From contig CM061240.1 in NCBI GenBank assembly GCA_030848705.1, positions 124,298,998-124,362,997 of the forward strand: a DNA stretch of 64,000 bases, given 5' to 3'. Source of the DNA: Heracleum sosnowskyi (Eukaryota > Streptophyta > Magnoliopsida > Apiales > Apiaceae). How positions within the stretch are numbered: the stretch's first letter is position 1; every line of letters begins with the position of its first letter. A program made the translations under genes and the position numbers. Shown here piece by piece: positions 22,846 to 34,905 of the stretch. The notes beneath the pieces are model-generated. The model worked only from the letters and a program-made list of their open reading frames with translations. It did no database searches and was not told where the DNA came from.

Positions 22846-22968
22846 TCCCGAAGCCTATGGTCTTTGTTGTATTTTCTTGAGGGGTTGATCGGTTACCACC
22901 TGTACCGTCCTTCCCTGGAAGTAGTGTCGCAGCTTCCTTGAAGCTATTACCATGCCAAAAGCAAAATT

Positions 22969-24252
22969 TTATGTGTTCGGATATCTAGTCTCTGCATCTT
23001 TCAGCATATGCGAGACATAGAATACGGGGTGTTGGTTTCCCTCGTGGTCTTTAACTAGTACAACCCCAAGTATTCGGTCGTTTACAGCTAGATATAGCTG
23101 CAAGGTTTCCTTCGGGTCAGGTCTCATTAGGAGTGGGGCTTTGACCAAATATGCATTAACTTCTTCGAAAGCTTTTTGACAGTTCGGTCCCCATTCAAAG
23201 TTTTTCGACCCCCGAAGCACTTCAAAAAACGGCAGTGCCTTCTCTACTGATCGGGAGATAAACCTTCGGAGGGCTGCCAATCTCCCAGTCAGTTTCTGAA
23301 TGTCCCGAATCGTCTGTGGTGTATCCATATCAATTACGGCTTTGATTTTTTCTGGATTCGCCTCGATCCCTCTGGCACTTACCATGTACCCCAAAAATTT
23401 GCCATTGGAAACCCCAAATGTGCACTTATTGGGGTTGATCTTCATATTGTTTTTCCTTAGCGTCTCGAAGCACTCTCTTAGGTCATCGGCATGATCTCTG
23501 AACATAGACTTTACGATCATATCGTCTACATAGCACTCCATATTCCGACCAATCGATCTTTAAAAACTTTGTTGATCATTTTCTGGAAGGTTGCCCCTGC
23601 GTTCTTCAGCCCAAAGGGCATCTTGATGTACGCATATGTGCCTTTTGGGGTGATGAATGTTGTCTTCGGAATATCCTTGGAATTCATCGCAATTTGGTGG
23701 TACCCAGAGAAGACATCCAAAAAGCTAAGTACTTGATGACCTGAAGTGGCATCTATTAGCTGATCGATGTTGGGCAGAGGTAGTGATCCTTCGGACATGC
23801 TTTATTCAGGTCAGTGTAGTCTACACACATTTTCCACTTGTTGTTCGACTTCTTCACTACCACCACATTCGCTAGCCAGTCCGGATACTCAATTTCTTCA
23901 ATAAACTTGGCTTCCAGTAACTTTTCTACTTCGGCCTGAATTACCTGTTGCCTTTCCATGGCAAAGTTCCTTTTTTCTGCTTTACCGGCTTTGCATCAGG
24001 ATTCACGATGAGACAATGTTTCGCCACCGAAGGGTCTAGTCCTGGCATATCCTCAGATCCCCAAGAAAACATATCGTTATACTGTCTGATTACTTCAATG
24101 ACCTTCCCTTTTAGTTCGGGCTCTATGTTCGTCCCTATTTGGATCATCTTCCCTGCCTGGCCAACATACAGCTCTACTTCCTCAGTCTCAGCAGCTGGTT
24201 CGGCTATGGGCTTGGACGAATCTGCTCCAAACTTCTCCAATTCAATATTCAT
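22969..24252 (-). pseudogene. Tat reverse transcriptase and first RNase H, disrupted
   Basis: RT blocks in order: WKMCVDYTDLNKACPKD (about 23835), FLDVFSGYHQI (23725), PFGLKNAGATFQKMI (23605), YVDDMIVKS (23530), and then the RNase H start LYLAVNDRILGVVLVKD (23090). The YVDD catalytic motif is intact. Frameshifts near 23950, 23785 and 23545 and a TAA at 22969-22971 split the protein. It would copy element RNA into DNA in the particle. Confidence 0.93.
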
Positions 24253-25139
24253 CGTCTGATGGCTGCCCCAGTGTCATTCTCACTTTGTTTCCTCTTTCCC
24301 CCTTCATTCATCTTCATGTCTTGGTCTTTTTTAAGATCCTCCAACATTATAATTCGAGCGGCTTTTTGATCACCTCTCATTTCTCCTATACCATGCTCAG
24401 TCGGAAATTTTAACTTCAAATGGGGGACAGATGCTACGGCTTGGATAACGGTGAGGACCGGCCTTCCCAAAATGTCATTTTAGGGACTATCTACCTGTAC
24501 CACATAGAACTTGGCTTCTTTTTCGATAGTGTAAGGGGCCTTGCCCAACACAATAGGAAAAGTGATTGTCCCTTCGATCGGTACAGACTGGTTTCTGAAG
24601 CCATACAGTGGGGCCTCGTGATAGGGTTCCAGTTGTTCACCTCCCAGATTCATCTTACAGTACGTCATGTGATAAAGGATATTGACCAAAGTACCACCAT
24701 CAACTAGAACCCTCCAAATTTTGTTTTCCCCTATGATGAGGTTAATGATGAGTGGATCTTCGTGCGACCATATCACATCCTCGAAATCATCCTCTATGAA
24801 AGTGATAGGCAGAGGTTGTCTGGCAGAATTAGCCTGATAAAGACTGTAAACTTGTCTCGCATATTTCTTCCGGGCGGTCTTGCTGCATCGGTCCAACACT
24901 GTGCCTCTAGAAATGGTTCGAACTTCTCTTTGATACTTTTCTTCTCTTTCCGGCCCTTTTTCTCTTCTGGGCTCCTTGGACTCCAGTTTATCTCTTAGAT
25001 CACCTAAAAACTGGCCTAATTCGCCTCCTTTGATCATTTTTTCAATCAGCTTCTTCAAATGGTAGCATTCATCAGTATTATGCCCCTTGTCTCTATGGTA
25101 TTCACAATATTTGTCTCTATTCTTCTTATAACGGGGTCT
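24253..25139 (-). pseudogene. Tat protease region with zinc-knuckle-like motif, disrupted
   Basis: CEYHRDKGHNTDEC (about 25098-25057) is a knuckle-like metal site at the gag end. The aspartic protease signature reads VLVDGGTLVNILY near 24705; D and G of the active site are present. A TAA at about 24480 interrupts the frame and the next shift lies near 24252. In the family this enzyme cleaves the polyprotein. Confidence 0.85.
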
Positions 25140-26442
25140 TCATTCTAGCTGGTCGAACAAACCCTGGTTTCCCCTTTATCTCATGGAGGATCTTCGATAT
25201 GGGTGCATTAAGAGGGGTGAACACCGTATTATCTCTATCCCTTCTTCTCTCTGCTCCACGATCAGGCCTAGTATCCGTAAGCCTACTCTTAACATCCCCT
25301 CGACCCCTTCGTTCGTCTCTTCCCGAACCTTCATACCTACGGCTATCCTTATGACTTCCAATAGACTCAAGCTTCCTTCGGATAGCCTCTCCTCTCACAT
25401 ATATATATCGTTCAAGGACTTAGGGGGAAAATCATAAAGACAGAAGCGAAGTTTTTTTACCTTTTATGGGGTCCAAACCAGCGGCGAGGAAACCTTCAGC
25501 TTTCACTTTATCCAAATTGGTGACCATCCATGCTTCCTCTTTGAACCGGGCTAAGTAGTCACCCAACTCATCGTTTGGTCTTTTTCGACAGTGGATCAAG
25601 GCTTCACTATCTTTCTCTCTCCGGCATAGGTGAGAGTAATGTCTCAGAAACTTCCTTTTTAGTTGTTCATATGAATGGATCGACCGGGGTCTTTGCGAAC
25701 GATACCACATCATTGCTGGTCCCTTCAGGTACGTCTTGAACATTTTACACAACATAATATCGCAGTGTCCCATACCTGTCATCAAAGACTCATATTTCTC
25801 ACAATGGTCTTCCGGGTCTCCCTTTCCATTGAACTCATGCATCTTTGGAAACTGTCCTCTTGAAGGAAGCCGATATTGTTCTATTTCTTCAGAAACGACC
25901 GGCTCATGGCTAATTTTCCTTTCTCCAAACATAGCTTTTTCCAGTCGCCTTATACGATCCCGGACGTGAGAGTCATCCTCCTCGTCTGAATCAGTCAGTA
26001 CGACTTTGGAGCGTGTTCTCCTAGAATGCGATTCGGAGTCCGAAGACCCATCTTCATCGTCATGTGCCCTTTTCTCCCTTTAGTTCTTAGTGGATACCAA
26101 CGTTATCTTAGCCTCCTCGACTGATTCTCTCAAAGCTTTTTCTTTTAACTCCAGTTCCTCTCTACGGAGCTTGATGGCCTGTAGCCTCAACATATCCGCC
26201 TCTTTCTTCTTCGCTCGTATTTTGGCTTTCTTATCCGCTTGTTCACTTTCCCTCTATTTACCTTTCTTCGCCGCATGTTCTTCTCTCCATTTAAGGAGTA
26301 GCTCCTTCTGTTCTTCAGGGGTCGGTAAAGGTCATTCGTCCCCCTCAGAATCAAAGTTCAGTATTCGGTTTGTCGGCGGCGTGACGGTGGAACTCCCAGG
26401 ACGCAGGGTTCCATCAAATCCAGGCGGTCGTTTGGAAGACAT
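25126..26442 (-). pseudogene. Tat gag, disrupted
   Basis: The start MSSKRPPGFDG is at 26442, 38 bases inside the PBS. A charged coiled-coil N-terminal part (26300-26080) leads into the Retrotrans_gag core: FPKMHEFNGKGDPEDHCEKY (about 25850), then YEQLKRKFLRHYS. In-frame stops fall near 26335, 26257 and 26082, and frameshifts lie near 25447, 25405 and 25140. Gag would build the particle; this copy is dead. Confidence 0.9.
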
Positions 26443-26479
26443 GACAACAATAAGCTACAATTCATAATTAATTCGTACG

Positions 26480-26497
26480 TTCCCACAGACGGCGCCA
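26480..26497 (-). other. Tat primer binding site
   Basis: On the minus strand tggcgccgtctgtgggaa lies two bases from the 5' LTR end. The tggcgcc start is typical of gypsy PBS sequences; the tRNA species was not determined. Confidence 0.8.
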
Positions 26498-26499
26498 AA

Positions 26500-26941
26500 T
26501 TTTGGAACCAGTTTTCTGCCGTGAGTCGTCCGGTCGGACTTGCAAAGAAAAGAATGCAAGGGATGAGCCCCCCGATTCACCTCAGTTGTAAGAATCAGTT
26601 AAACTGGTATTTTGTGAGTAAGAGGAACGTATGAATATTGTGATTGTGTTTGAATGTATTGAATGAATGCTCAAACCTGATTTCCTCCCTCTTTTACCTG
26701 TTTGTCCTGATCCCCCTGTTCGGGACGTGGACTCCCCCACCACCTTCATGGGTAGTTCGTGTTTTGACTAGGTCCTCGAGCCGTTAATCACACGGGCCTT
26801 CGTCATGGACCTGTGACATGGGCCTTCTTGGGCTTTTAGACTCAATTCGGTCAGCCCAAATTAGTGATAGGCTCCTCATGGTCCAATGAGTTTTCGTATC
26901 TTTCGGTCGGCCCAATATCGATCGGGTATGGACCTCCGACA
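26500..26941 (-). repeat. 5' LTR of the Tat element
   Basis: 442 bp and uninterrupted. It is the reference against which the split left LTR was read. It ends cctccgaca, followed by gtttg. Several differences from the left copy show that this element is much older than the copia element inside it. Confidence 0.9.
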
Positions 26942-27220
26942 GTTTGTATACAATTATTCGAAATATCTTGATCATCCTCACTTGACATGGGTGCGTGCTT
27001 TTATACGGAAGATATCATAAGATAGGAAAGTTCGGAGATGTCAGATGTAAGGATTGAAGCTGATACATTTGATGTTTGGAATAAGTTTTGAAGTCCAATG
27101 CAGAAAACAAAAGAGTGTTATTTCGTACCATGACAAGTGTGGCGAATTAGAATTACATATTTCTAGAAAATTTGCCATGGAACCAAATACCTCTTTCGAT
27201 CTCTTTTTAGACTTGAAAAT
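26942..27220. other. Old flanking DNA, paralogous to 42210-42480
   Basis: aaagttcggagatg (27026) matches 42221, and the stretch 27167-27215 (agaaaatttgccatgg ... ctctttcgatctcttttt) matches 42439-42485. No gene seen. Confidence 0.6.
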
Positions 27221-29213
27221 CAGTATAATTATATAAAGGAGAAAACGAGGGTGGTGATGTCGCGCCTCTCAAATCGCTTCGATCTATTTTTTTAATTTTT
27301 TCAAATTTTTGAATAATTAATGTAAAAGATTCGAAAATATCTCAATTGACTTTAAAATCTTTACTAATGGAGGAAACTAAATATAATTTTATAATATTCT
27401 TGCCTTCAAAATCTTTATTAATGGAGGAAACTAAATATACAATTCTAATATTCTTGCCTTTAAAATCTTTACTAATGTAAGAAACTAAATTTACAATTTT
27501 AATAGTCTCCTAAATTATTTTATTAGGAAATATCTTAATTGCCTTTTAAATTTTTACTATTGGAGGAAAATAAATATACAATTTTATTATTTTTTCCTTT
27601 ATATTATTAGATAAATTCTCAATTTCTCTCTTACTATTTTAATAACGGAGTAAACTAAATATAGTATGTTAATATTCTCCTAAGCACCCTCTACTTTTCC
27701 GATCAATATCTTTATTATATATATAAAGGAAAACTCCTAGAAGCCCCGGAATCGCTCGATTCATATTTATCTAATTTTCTAGAGCTCCTCAATTTTAATT
27801 CAATAAAATGAAATTTCCTTATTTACATTCAAATTTTTAAGGAAGACATTACTTATTTACACTCGAATTTTCAGGAAAGACAATAAATATATAAAAGTCA
27901 ATCCTATTTAAAATTTAATTACATAAATATTACCTTTTTTCTCAACTAACTTAAATCTTATTTAAGTTTTAATCTATTTTTCTTGAGTTTCACTATTTTA
28001 ATTTAATTCAAATTTTTAGGGAAGACAATAAATATATAAAAGTCAATAATATTTAAAATTTAATTAAACAAAATTGACTTCTTTTCTCAACTAAATTAAA
28101 TCTTATTAAAGTTGAATATATTTTTCTAGAGTTTCTCTATTTTAATTCAATAAAAAATAAATTATATTACTTAGATTCGAATTTATAAGGAAGACAATAA
28201 ATATATAAAAATCAATATTGTTTAGAATTAAATATTTATTTTAACGTTATATTACAATCCTATTTAGGATTTAATCTTTATAAATCTTTATATTATAATC
28301 CTATTTAGAATTTAATATTTATTTTATCTTTATATTATATCTTAAATTGCCTATAAAAGTATGACATACTAATTACTTCTCCGTCAAAAATTTGAGGATT
28401 TTATGATATTTCGTGTGCATTAATAACATTGTATATTGATGATAACTGTTTGTATATTTTAATTTATATTCTTATTTCTAACATCCGTAAAACTTGAGGT
28501 TTTGAAAGTTATATATGTGCATCTTAAAGACTATTGTTAATCAGGTTTTTAATTTGTGTATAGAGAATCTACTTGGCACGGTAGGAAAATTTCTACCTAA
28601 GTGGCTTAAAATCATGTTTTTATCAATTTTTTCGTAAATCTAACCATACTGATGAAAACTTTATGCAAAAATAAGTATGTGTCCAAAATTTTATTAATTT
28701 TACCCTTTAAGAATACATTTAATTTAACATGGTATTTTATATATCGTTTACAATATGAATGTAACGGCTTAGATTTTGTATCATTTTTTGATTTAAAATT
28801 GCATCATATACAAAATCAATTTCTATGTAATTTTGTATACCTACTAATTTTTTCGTAATCTTTTAATCCGTATGGTTGGATTTTCGAAAAAAAACTATTG
28901 AAAATATGAATTTAAAAACGCTTAGGTAGAGAATTTTTCTACCGTTGGACATGTTGGAACAACAATAGAGACCTATTGTATATTGTAATAGGCTACACAA
29001 GAAGAGTGTGTGGATACAATTTTTTCTAATTTCTTTTAGTTGATTTCTATATTTAATAATAATTATATTGAATGTTATCTTTTTATATAGTTTTTGATAT
29101 ATTCTTTTTGTGATTTTGGGAATTAATTAGAGTTATTCAATACCATTATCTCATAATTTTTTTAATTAATCATATTTAGATAATTGAATTTCTTTATTTA
29201 CATTCAAATTCAT

Positions 29214-30321
29214 TAGTGCTGTAAACGAACAGAGCCGAGCCGAGTTTTGTCCGAATCGAGCCGAGCTTGATTTTTTTTTAAAACGAACAGAGTCGAGCCG
29301 AGCTTTCTAATCGAACGAAAAGTGATGTTCAAGATCGGCTCGTTAATAAACGAGTCGAACACGAGTTTGTTCACGAACATTTCGAGTCGAGCCGAACACA
29401 AACCGAACTCGAGTCGAGTCGAGTTGTTCACTTATAGTTCGTACTTTTATACGCAACCAAATCCAATTTTTAAAATTACTTACCCGATTTACAGTCTCAC
29501 GCCTAAAATCACATATTAAGAATACACTATTATGTTTGAATTTCAATACTAAAGTTAATTTATTTTCTTATAATAATTATATTAGGTTAATATTTGTATT
29601 TATGAGTAATCAAACCTTACTCACTTTACCTAATAACAATAGTTAAAATAAAACAATTTTATCACCAACGTAGAGCCTCTCTATCTTGGCTTTTAATTTG
29701 AAATTTGAGGAGGCTAGCAACTTTTTATTCCAAGATACTCTTATTAACCTTAAATTCACTAAAAATCTCATATTTCTCCTCAATTTTAAGAGGTACGAGC
29801 CACTTTTAAATAATATTATATAATAAATTAATAAAACAAACTCTTTTTCTCTATTCACTTTCTTTTGTAATTTTATTAATGCAACTTATAAATTTTAATA
29901 ATGAAAAACTAATTTGGATTGGATATAAAGAGTTTAACTTTTGGTTGTACGTTGATGTTATACCTTTTAGATATAACAAATACAATTCCCTGTATAACCA
30001 CAAAATAACTAAAATAGATCGCAATTAAGTTTTATTTAACATATTCAAATTGTTAAGGATATTATGAAATTCACAATTTATAATTAGTTAAACGAATCGA
30101 GCCGAGTTTAACGAGTTCGAGCCGAGCTCGAGCCGATCCCGAGCAAAACGAGCCGAGTTCGAGTCGAACAGGTGTAAAGCTCGGCTCGAGCTCATTTACT
30201 AACCGAACACATTTTCATGTTCAAGCTCGTGTTCATTTAGTAAACGAACCGAGCCGAGTCCATCTAAAACGAGCCGAGCTCGAGTTTTGTTCACGAACGG
30301 CTCTGTTCGCTTACAGCCCTA
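29214..30321. mobile_element. Non-autonomous hAT element, 1108 bp
   Basis: The terminal inverted repeats tagtgctgtaaacgaacaga and (right end, complement) tagggctgtaagcgaacaga match at 22 of 24 bases over the full repeat. An exact 8-bp target duplication, aaattcat, lies at 29206-29213 and 30322-30329. Subterminal gagccgagctcgag repeats fill both ends. The 8-bp duplication and the TAGxGCTGT ends place it in hAT. There is no transposase. Confidence 0.95.
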
Positions 30322-30544
30322 AAATTCATAGTAAAAACAATAAATATATAAAAATCAATCATGTCAGAATTCAATTAAATAAATGTTAAGTTTTTTTCTT
30401 AATTAAACTAAAATTGAAATCCCTTACTTACATTCAAATTCACAGGAAAGACAATGATTATATAAAAATAAATTATGTTTCCATGATTAACCTTTTATAT
30501 TATAACGATGCACATATACGCACTAATTGTTTTTTATTATAACG

Positions 30545-30960
30545 TCTAAGTATATTTAAGAAATTTGTAATTTTGTGATAAGACAAATAGTTGAAGTTTG
30601 AAGAGGTGGTTAATATTTAAATTTTTATTATTTTTAATTTATATGTCTTTAGTGCAATGGGCGTCGGCCGAAGAAAGTATGACATAAAATCAGCATAAAA
30701 AGTCTAGGGATATTTAAGAAATTTATAATTTTTGTTATGATACTAACAGTTGAAATTTGAAACGGTGGTTAATACTTAAATTTTATTGTTGCATTTTTTA
30801 ATATTTTTTATTTGTATGTACATATGCAACGGGCGTCAGCTCAAAAAATATGACACAAAATCGGCATATAAAAACCAGAGATATTTAAGAAATTTGTAAT
30901 TTTTGTGATAATATGAATGGTTGAAGTTTGAAGTGGTGGTTAATACTTAAATTTAATTAC
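30545..30960. repeat. Three diverged ~165-bp tandem copies
   Basis: tatttaagaaattt.taat followed by 'gttgaa.tttgaa..ggtggttaata' recurs at about 30550, 30710 and 30880. Between copies 'caa.gggcgtc..' and 'tatgacata/caaaatc' recur. Non-coding. Confidence 0.75.
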
Positions 30961-31268
30961 TTGTATTTGATAAAAAATAAGTTGACATGTTAAAATAAGT
31001 AAACTTTTTTAAATAATTAAAAAAATTAAAATTAGTTTTAAAATAAATAGACCCGTAAACTGGTCCTGGTAAATAGGTCTTGGAAATGCCTTTTAATTAG
31101 AATAGATAAATTTATTTTAATTATTATAACTTTTTAAAATAATCATGTCATTAAAAATAGGTTTAAAAATAAATAGGGCTGTTACTCGAACCAAGTATAT
31201 GATATTAACTGAATTTTTTTAAGAAAAAATAAGTTCATTTAGAAATTTTATTTATATATCCATCTATC

Positions 31269-31449
31269 TATCTATACTATAAAAGACGAAACATTAAAAG
31301 TTTTGGTACCTGTTTTTGGTATGTATTTACCTTATAAGTACCGTACTGTACCAAAACTTTTAATGTTTCGCCTTTTATAAGACAAGTACTGTACCGTACC
31401 AAAAACAGGTACCAAAATTTTTAATATTTCGTCTTTTATAGTATAGATA
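31269..31449. repeat. Large palindrome with 53-bp arms
   Basis: The arms 31269-31321 and 31397-31449 are inverted copies with two mismatches. An inner segment (31337-31381) holds a third, inverted version of the same arm. The outer ends read tctatactataaaagacgaa, a form also known from Helitron 5' ends. It could be a fold-back MITE or head-to-head element ends. Confidence 0.85.
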
Positions 31450-31548
31450 CAGAGATAGATAGATAGTATACATTGAATGATTTTATATTTATTTTTTCTT
31501 AAATCGTTAATATTTAAAATGAGGGCCGCTGTGAAGCACGTCTTAGTC

Positions 31549-31739
31549 GATTAGTTTATTCCAAATAGCAAAAATAATAAAATATCAACCTCAATTACAA
31601 AGTAATATAAATTGCAGATGACATAGGGAGGTAACAACATACATGCGTGTATACATATCGATGAAGAGAAATTTATAGGAAAAAATAGGAAGGTCTTGAG
31701 AAACATAAAAAAGGGGGAGAGACGATTATTATGTAAGAG
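31549..31739. other. Old flanking DNA, paralogous to 42494-42640
   Basis: aaaatatcaacctcaattac..agggaggtaa...gtatacatat.gatgaagaga.at matches 42511-42600 with the same order. No gene seen. Confidence 0.7.
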
Positions 31740-32265
31740 TAGGGATGGCAACGGGTTGGATCGGGTTGGATTTCTGAGATATCCAAATCCAAACCCGAAA
31801 GGTATATCCAAATCCAAACCCGATCCAAATCCAAATGGATTTTTAAAATCAAAATCCAAACCCGATCCACCGGGTTCGGGTTGGATTCGGGTTTACCGAA
31901 ACCCGATTTTCAGAATTCAAGTTCTTGAGTAAACAAGCACTAAATTTGATACAAAAATTTAGTGCAGATGATTTAAGTAGCAGAAATACATGGTCTGATA
32001 GACATAACTCATAAGTACTTCCTAAACAGAGGAATAAAGAAATTACAACATTTGAAATTTGAAAATTTATCCAAAAAACTACTCCATATATGTTGCTGAT
32101 TGCTGATTGTAGTGTATCTCAGTATCTGTGACTCTGTGTAATGTGTATATTGTAAATTTGTAATTGAGTATTTAGGTTTAGGTAAATAATTGAGTAAATG
32201 GGCTGGGTCTGGGGTAATGGGCTGGGCCTGGGTGTAAGTAACGGGTATTTATTTATAAGGAATAA

Positions 32266-32312
<47 letters not shown>

Positions 32313-32547
32313 TATATATATATATATATATTATCGGGTTTTTTCGGGTTTCGGGTTTGGATCGGGTTTCGGGTTTCGGGTTTGGATCGGGTTCGAAAAG
32401 GCTAGTATCCAAATCCAAATCCAAATTAATTCGGGTTTAAATATTAAATCCAAATCCAAATCCAAATCCAAAAAATCGGGTTCGGTAGATCCAATCGGGT
32501 CGAAACGGATCGGATATCCATCGGATCGGTTTTTTCTGCCATCCCTA
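31740..32547. mobile_element. Non-autonomous hAT element, 808 bp
   Basis: Perfect 11-bp terminal inverted repeats, tagggatggca ... tgccatcccta, flanked by the exact 8-bp duplication tgtaagag (31732-31739 and 32548-32555). The paralogue at 42618-42650 has no insertion here. The ends are filled with aatccaaacccg / cgggttt repeats and the centre holds a TA microsatellite. Gly-Phe-rich frames in it are translations of these repeats. No transposase. Confidence 0.97.
32262..32332. repeat. (TA)n microsatellite
   Basis: Two alternating ta runs separated by ttaa, inside the hAT element. Confidence 0.95.
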
Positions 32548-32555
32548 TGTAAGAG

Positions 32556-33171
32556 GTATATTAATTTGAGATTTTTTTGGATTTTAATGAATTTTTCAAA
32601 TTAGTAGATAATTATTTTGAATTTTAAATAATCTTTTAAAATCTGCATATTTAATTTATTAATATTTCTAAATCTTTAGTATTCAATTGAAATTTCAAAA
32701 AACTTTTAAAAAACTATGGGTACTTAATTCGGATTTTCAATTCGAATTTTAAAAAATCCTACAACATTTCAAGGTATTTAAATGAAAATTTAGATTTTAA
32801 AAAGTCCTACAAAATCTCAAGACATTCAAATTTTAACAGATTTTCAAGGCTTATGAATTTTAAAAGATTTATGGAAGGTTTTATAAGTAAATTCAAGAAT
32901 GTGAAGATTTTGATGAATTGATGGAGTAATATTAACCAAAAAATCAAAAACATTAATTAAATCATTAATATATCCTTTTATTTTACAACTTAATAAACAG
33001 AACACATTTTCCATTATTCATACACTATTTGAATGCAAAAAAATATGAATATTGTAATTACGTAATATTGTTCTGATATATCATAATCAAAGAATATTTT
33101 GAAAAATATAATATTATATTAAAGTAACAACTTATTTCTCATATATTTTTTTTTTCAAATGGGGCCAGACG
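32556..33171. other. AT-rich intergenic DNA, no gene seen
   Basis: Repetitive phrases of the kind 'aattttaaaaaatcctacaa' give a weakly periodic look at 32580-32880; no domain, RNA gene or clean repeat boundary was found. Confidence 0.5.
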
Positions 33172-33733
33172 TAGAGCCTGTTTGGCTCCGGCTTTAAACT
33201 AGAGCTTAAAGTAATTTTTGACTTTAAGCTAAAAAATGTCGGTTTGTGTAATAAGTTAAAAAATGACTTAATATTAAAAAAATAGCTTAAATCCAGAAGT
33301 AGGAGGTACTTGTTTCAAGAACTTATTTTATTTTTTTAATTTAATTTGATAAAAGATAATATCATTATTTAAATGTACTATTTATCACATTTATTTTCAA
33401 TTTTATATTTTTAATAACTCATAAATTACTCTTAATACAAAATTACCCAAACAGATATTAACTTAAAATTTTTACTTTTAACTTATCAATTCATGCAACT
33501 TTAAGTCATAAGTAATAATAATTATACTCAAGGCAAGAAAAATGCTAAAACCGTTCGCAAAAAATCTCCCAAAATGATATGATCGTCTCTCGTATAAAGA
33601 TGAAACGCAGGTGTGTGTCTCCCGATGGTGAGAGTTTTTCTGTCTTGTTCAAGTATAACAAGTTTTTTATTAAGTCAGTTATCCTAGTATCAATCAAACA
33701 TATTCGTCATTAGTTTACAATCATAATTTGGTC

Positions 33734-34905
33734 ATGGAGTATTCGAAACAAACATTGGAGGATTTATATGCAAAAATGTCAATAGAAGATGAGGAGGAAG
33801 GAGGGGTCATTATCGCGTCCGAGGAGATTGTAAAAAAGGAGGTATTTGTATTGGTGGGACGCTTCTTGACGGAGAAAAACATAAACTTTATGGCTATGCA
33901 AAATGTGTTAGCATCATTATGGCGTCCGAAAGAGGGGGTTGAGATTCATGATATTGGAGAAATGAGATATACATTTGTATTTTATCATCCGATGGATTTA
34001 CAGAAAGTTCTTGATGGGGGTCCATGGTCGTTTGAACAAAGCGTATTGATTTACAGTGAAGTCAAGGAGAATGAGGATCCAAAGGAGGTGAAATTGGAGG
34101 ATACAGAAATCTGGATGCAAATATATGATCTACCAAAGGGTTTCATTTCAGAAACTATATTCCAGAGTATTGGCAATTATATTGGTGCTTATATCAAATC
34201 TGATCCTGCAAACTATGATGGATTCTGGAAGTCATATGTCTGTATTCGAGTTAAGATGAATGTTACTAAGCCATTAAAACAGAGGATGAAAATTAAGAGG
34301 GCGGGAGGAGAATGGAGTTGGATCAATTTTAAGTATGAGAGATTATCCACATTCTGTTTTGTCTATGAAATATTGGGGCATGGTGAAAGAGATTGTAATG
34401 TTGTATACGCTAATGCAGGCAAGGTGATAGAAAAGGCATATGGAACGTGGCTGAGAGCACCGGGTAGAGCTGTTAAGAACAATACCGGAGCAAGGTGGCT
34501 GAGAAACGGTGGTGGTGGAGGGTCACAGTGGGCGGGAAATACCAGCCAAACAAATTTTTTGGATGATAAGAATCGTAAGGAAGATACTCTGCGCGATTTC
34601 AGGAAACAGATGGGACTGTTAGCGAGTATCAGGCTGAGATGGGAAGGATAACAGTGTTGGCAAAAAATCAGGGATTGGAAAATGATTTTAACAGAAATTT
34701 AAATGAGGAGGAGTTAGAAAGTGAGAAAAATCAGGAAAATAATATTGTGATTGATACAAAAAGGCGCAGGCTTGAGAATAGTGAGGAAATTCAAAATGAT
34801 GGGCCAGTGAATATGGTAACAGATGGGCCAGAAAAATCCAATAAAAACGATCCAAAAAACTTGCAGGTGGCGGGTCCTGGTTTCCAGGCCCGCCAAGGAT
34901 TATGA
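33734..34905 (+). pseudogene. LINE ORF1 (DUF4283-type RNA-binding protein), one frameshift
   Basis: ATG at 33734. Residues ~25-185 resemble the DUF4283 domain of plant L1 ORF1 (FLTEKNINFMAMQNVLASLW, MRYTFVFYHPMDLQKVLDGG). The zinc knuckle region FCFVYEILGHGERDC (~residue 215) has Tyr where the second Cys of CX2C should be. The frame closes at 34651, while a second frame carries on to a TGA at 34903-34905; a shift near 34620 explains this. The final TGA overlaps the ORF2 ATG as ATGA, suggesting coupled termination and re-initiation. The protein binds LINE RNA and forms the RNP. Confidence 0.85.

Larger units (their letters stand above)
10205..26941 (-). mobile_element. Tat/Retand-like Ty3/gypsy LTR retrotransposon, decayed and split by insertions
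   Basis: The right (5') LTR at 26500-26941 and the left (3') LTR at 10205-17417 (interrupted) share their sequence. A primer binding site lies beside the right LTR (26480-26497). On the minus strand the order is gag, protease, reverse transcriptase, RNase H, a second RNase H, integrase. A plus-strand extra gene lies between integrase and the 3' LTR. The second RNase H and the antisense gene are marks of the Tat lineage. Flanks ggttg (10200-10204) and gtttg (26942-26946) match at 4 of 5 bases and may be the decayed target duplication. Many stops and frameshifts show that it is dead. Confidence 0.9.
27221..31548. mobile_element. ~4.3 kb AT-rich insertion, possibly nested Helitron-like DNA
   Basis: The paralogue at 42481-42510 reads straight across this point, so 27221-31548 is extra DNA. 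Two similar starts, ataaaggagaaaac (27234) and ataaaggaaaactcc (27723), suggest related copies one inside the other. Short diverged blocks with 'aggaagacaataaatatataaaa.tcaat' recur at 27840-28240 and again at 30330-30360. It also contains a hAT MITE, a ~165-bp tandem repeat and a palindrome. No coding frame with a known domain was seen; the superfamily is unproven. Confidence 0.5.

Noticed and set aside
31551..31870. Minus-strand Gly/Phe/Asp-rich frames
   Set aside because: Translations of the ccaaacccgatcc repeats of the hAT element.
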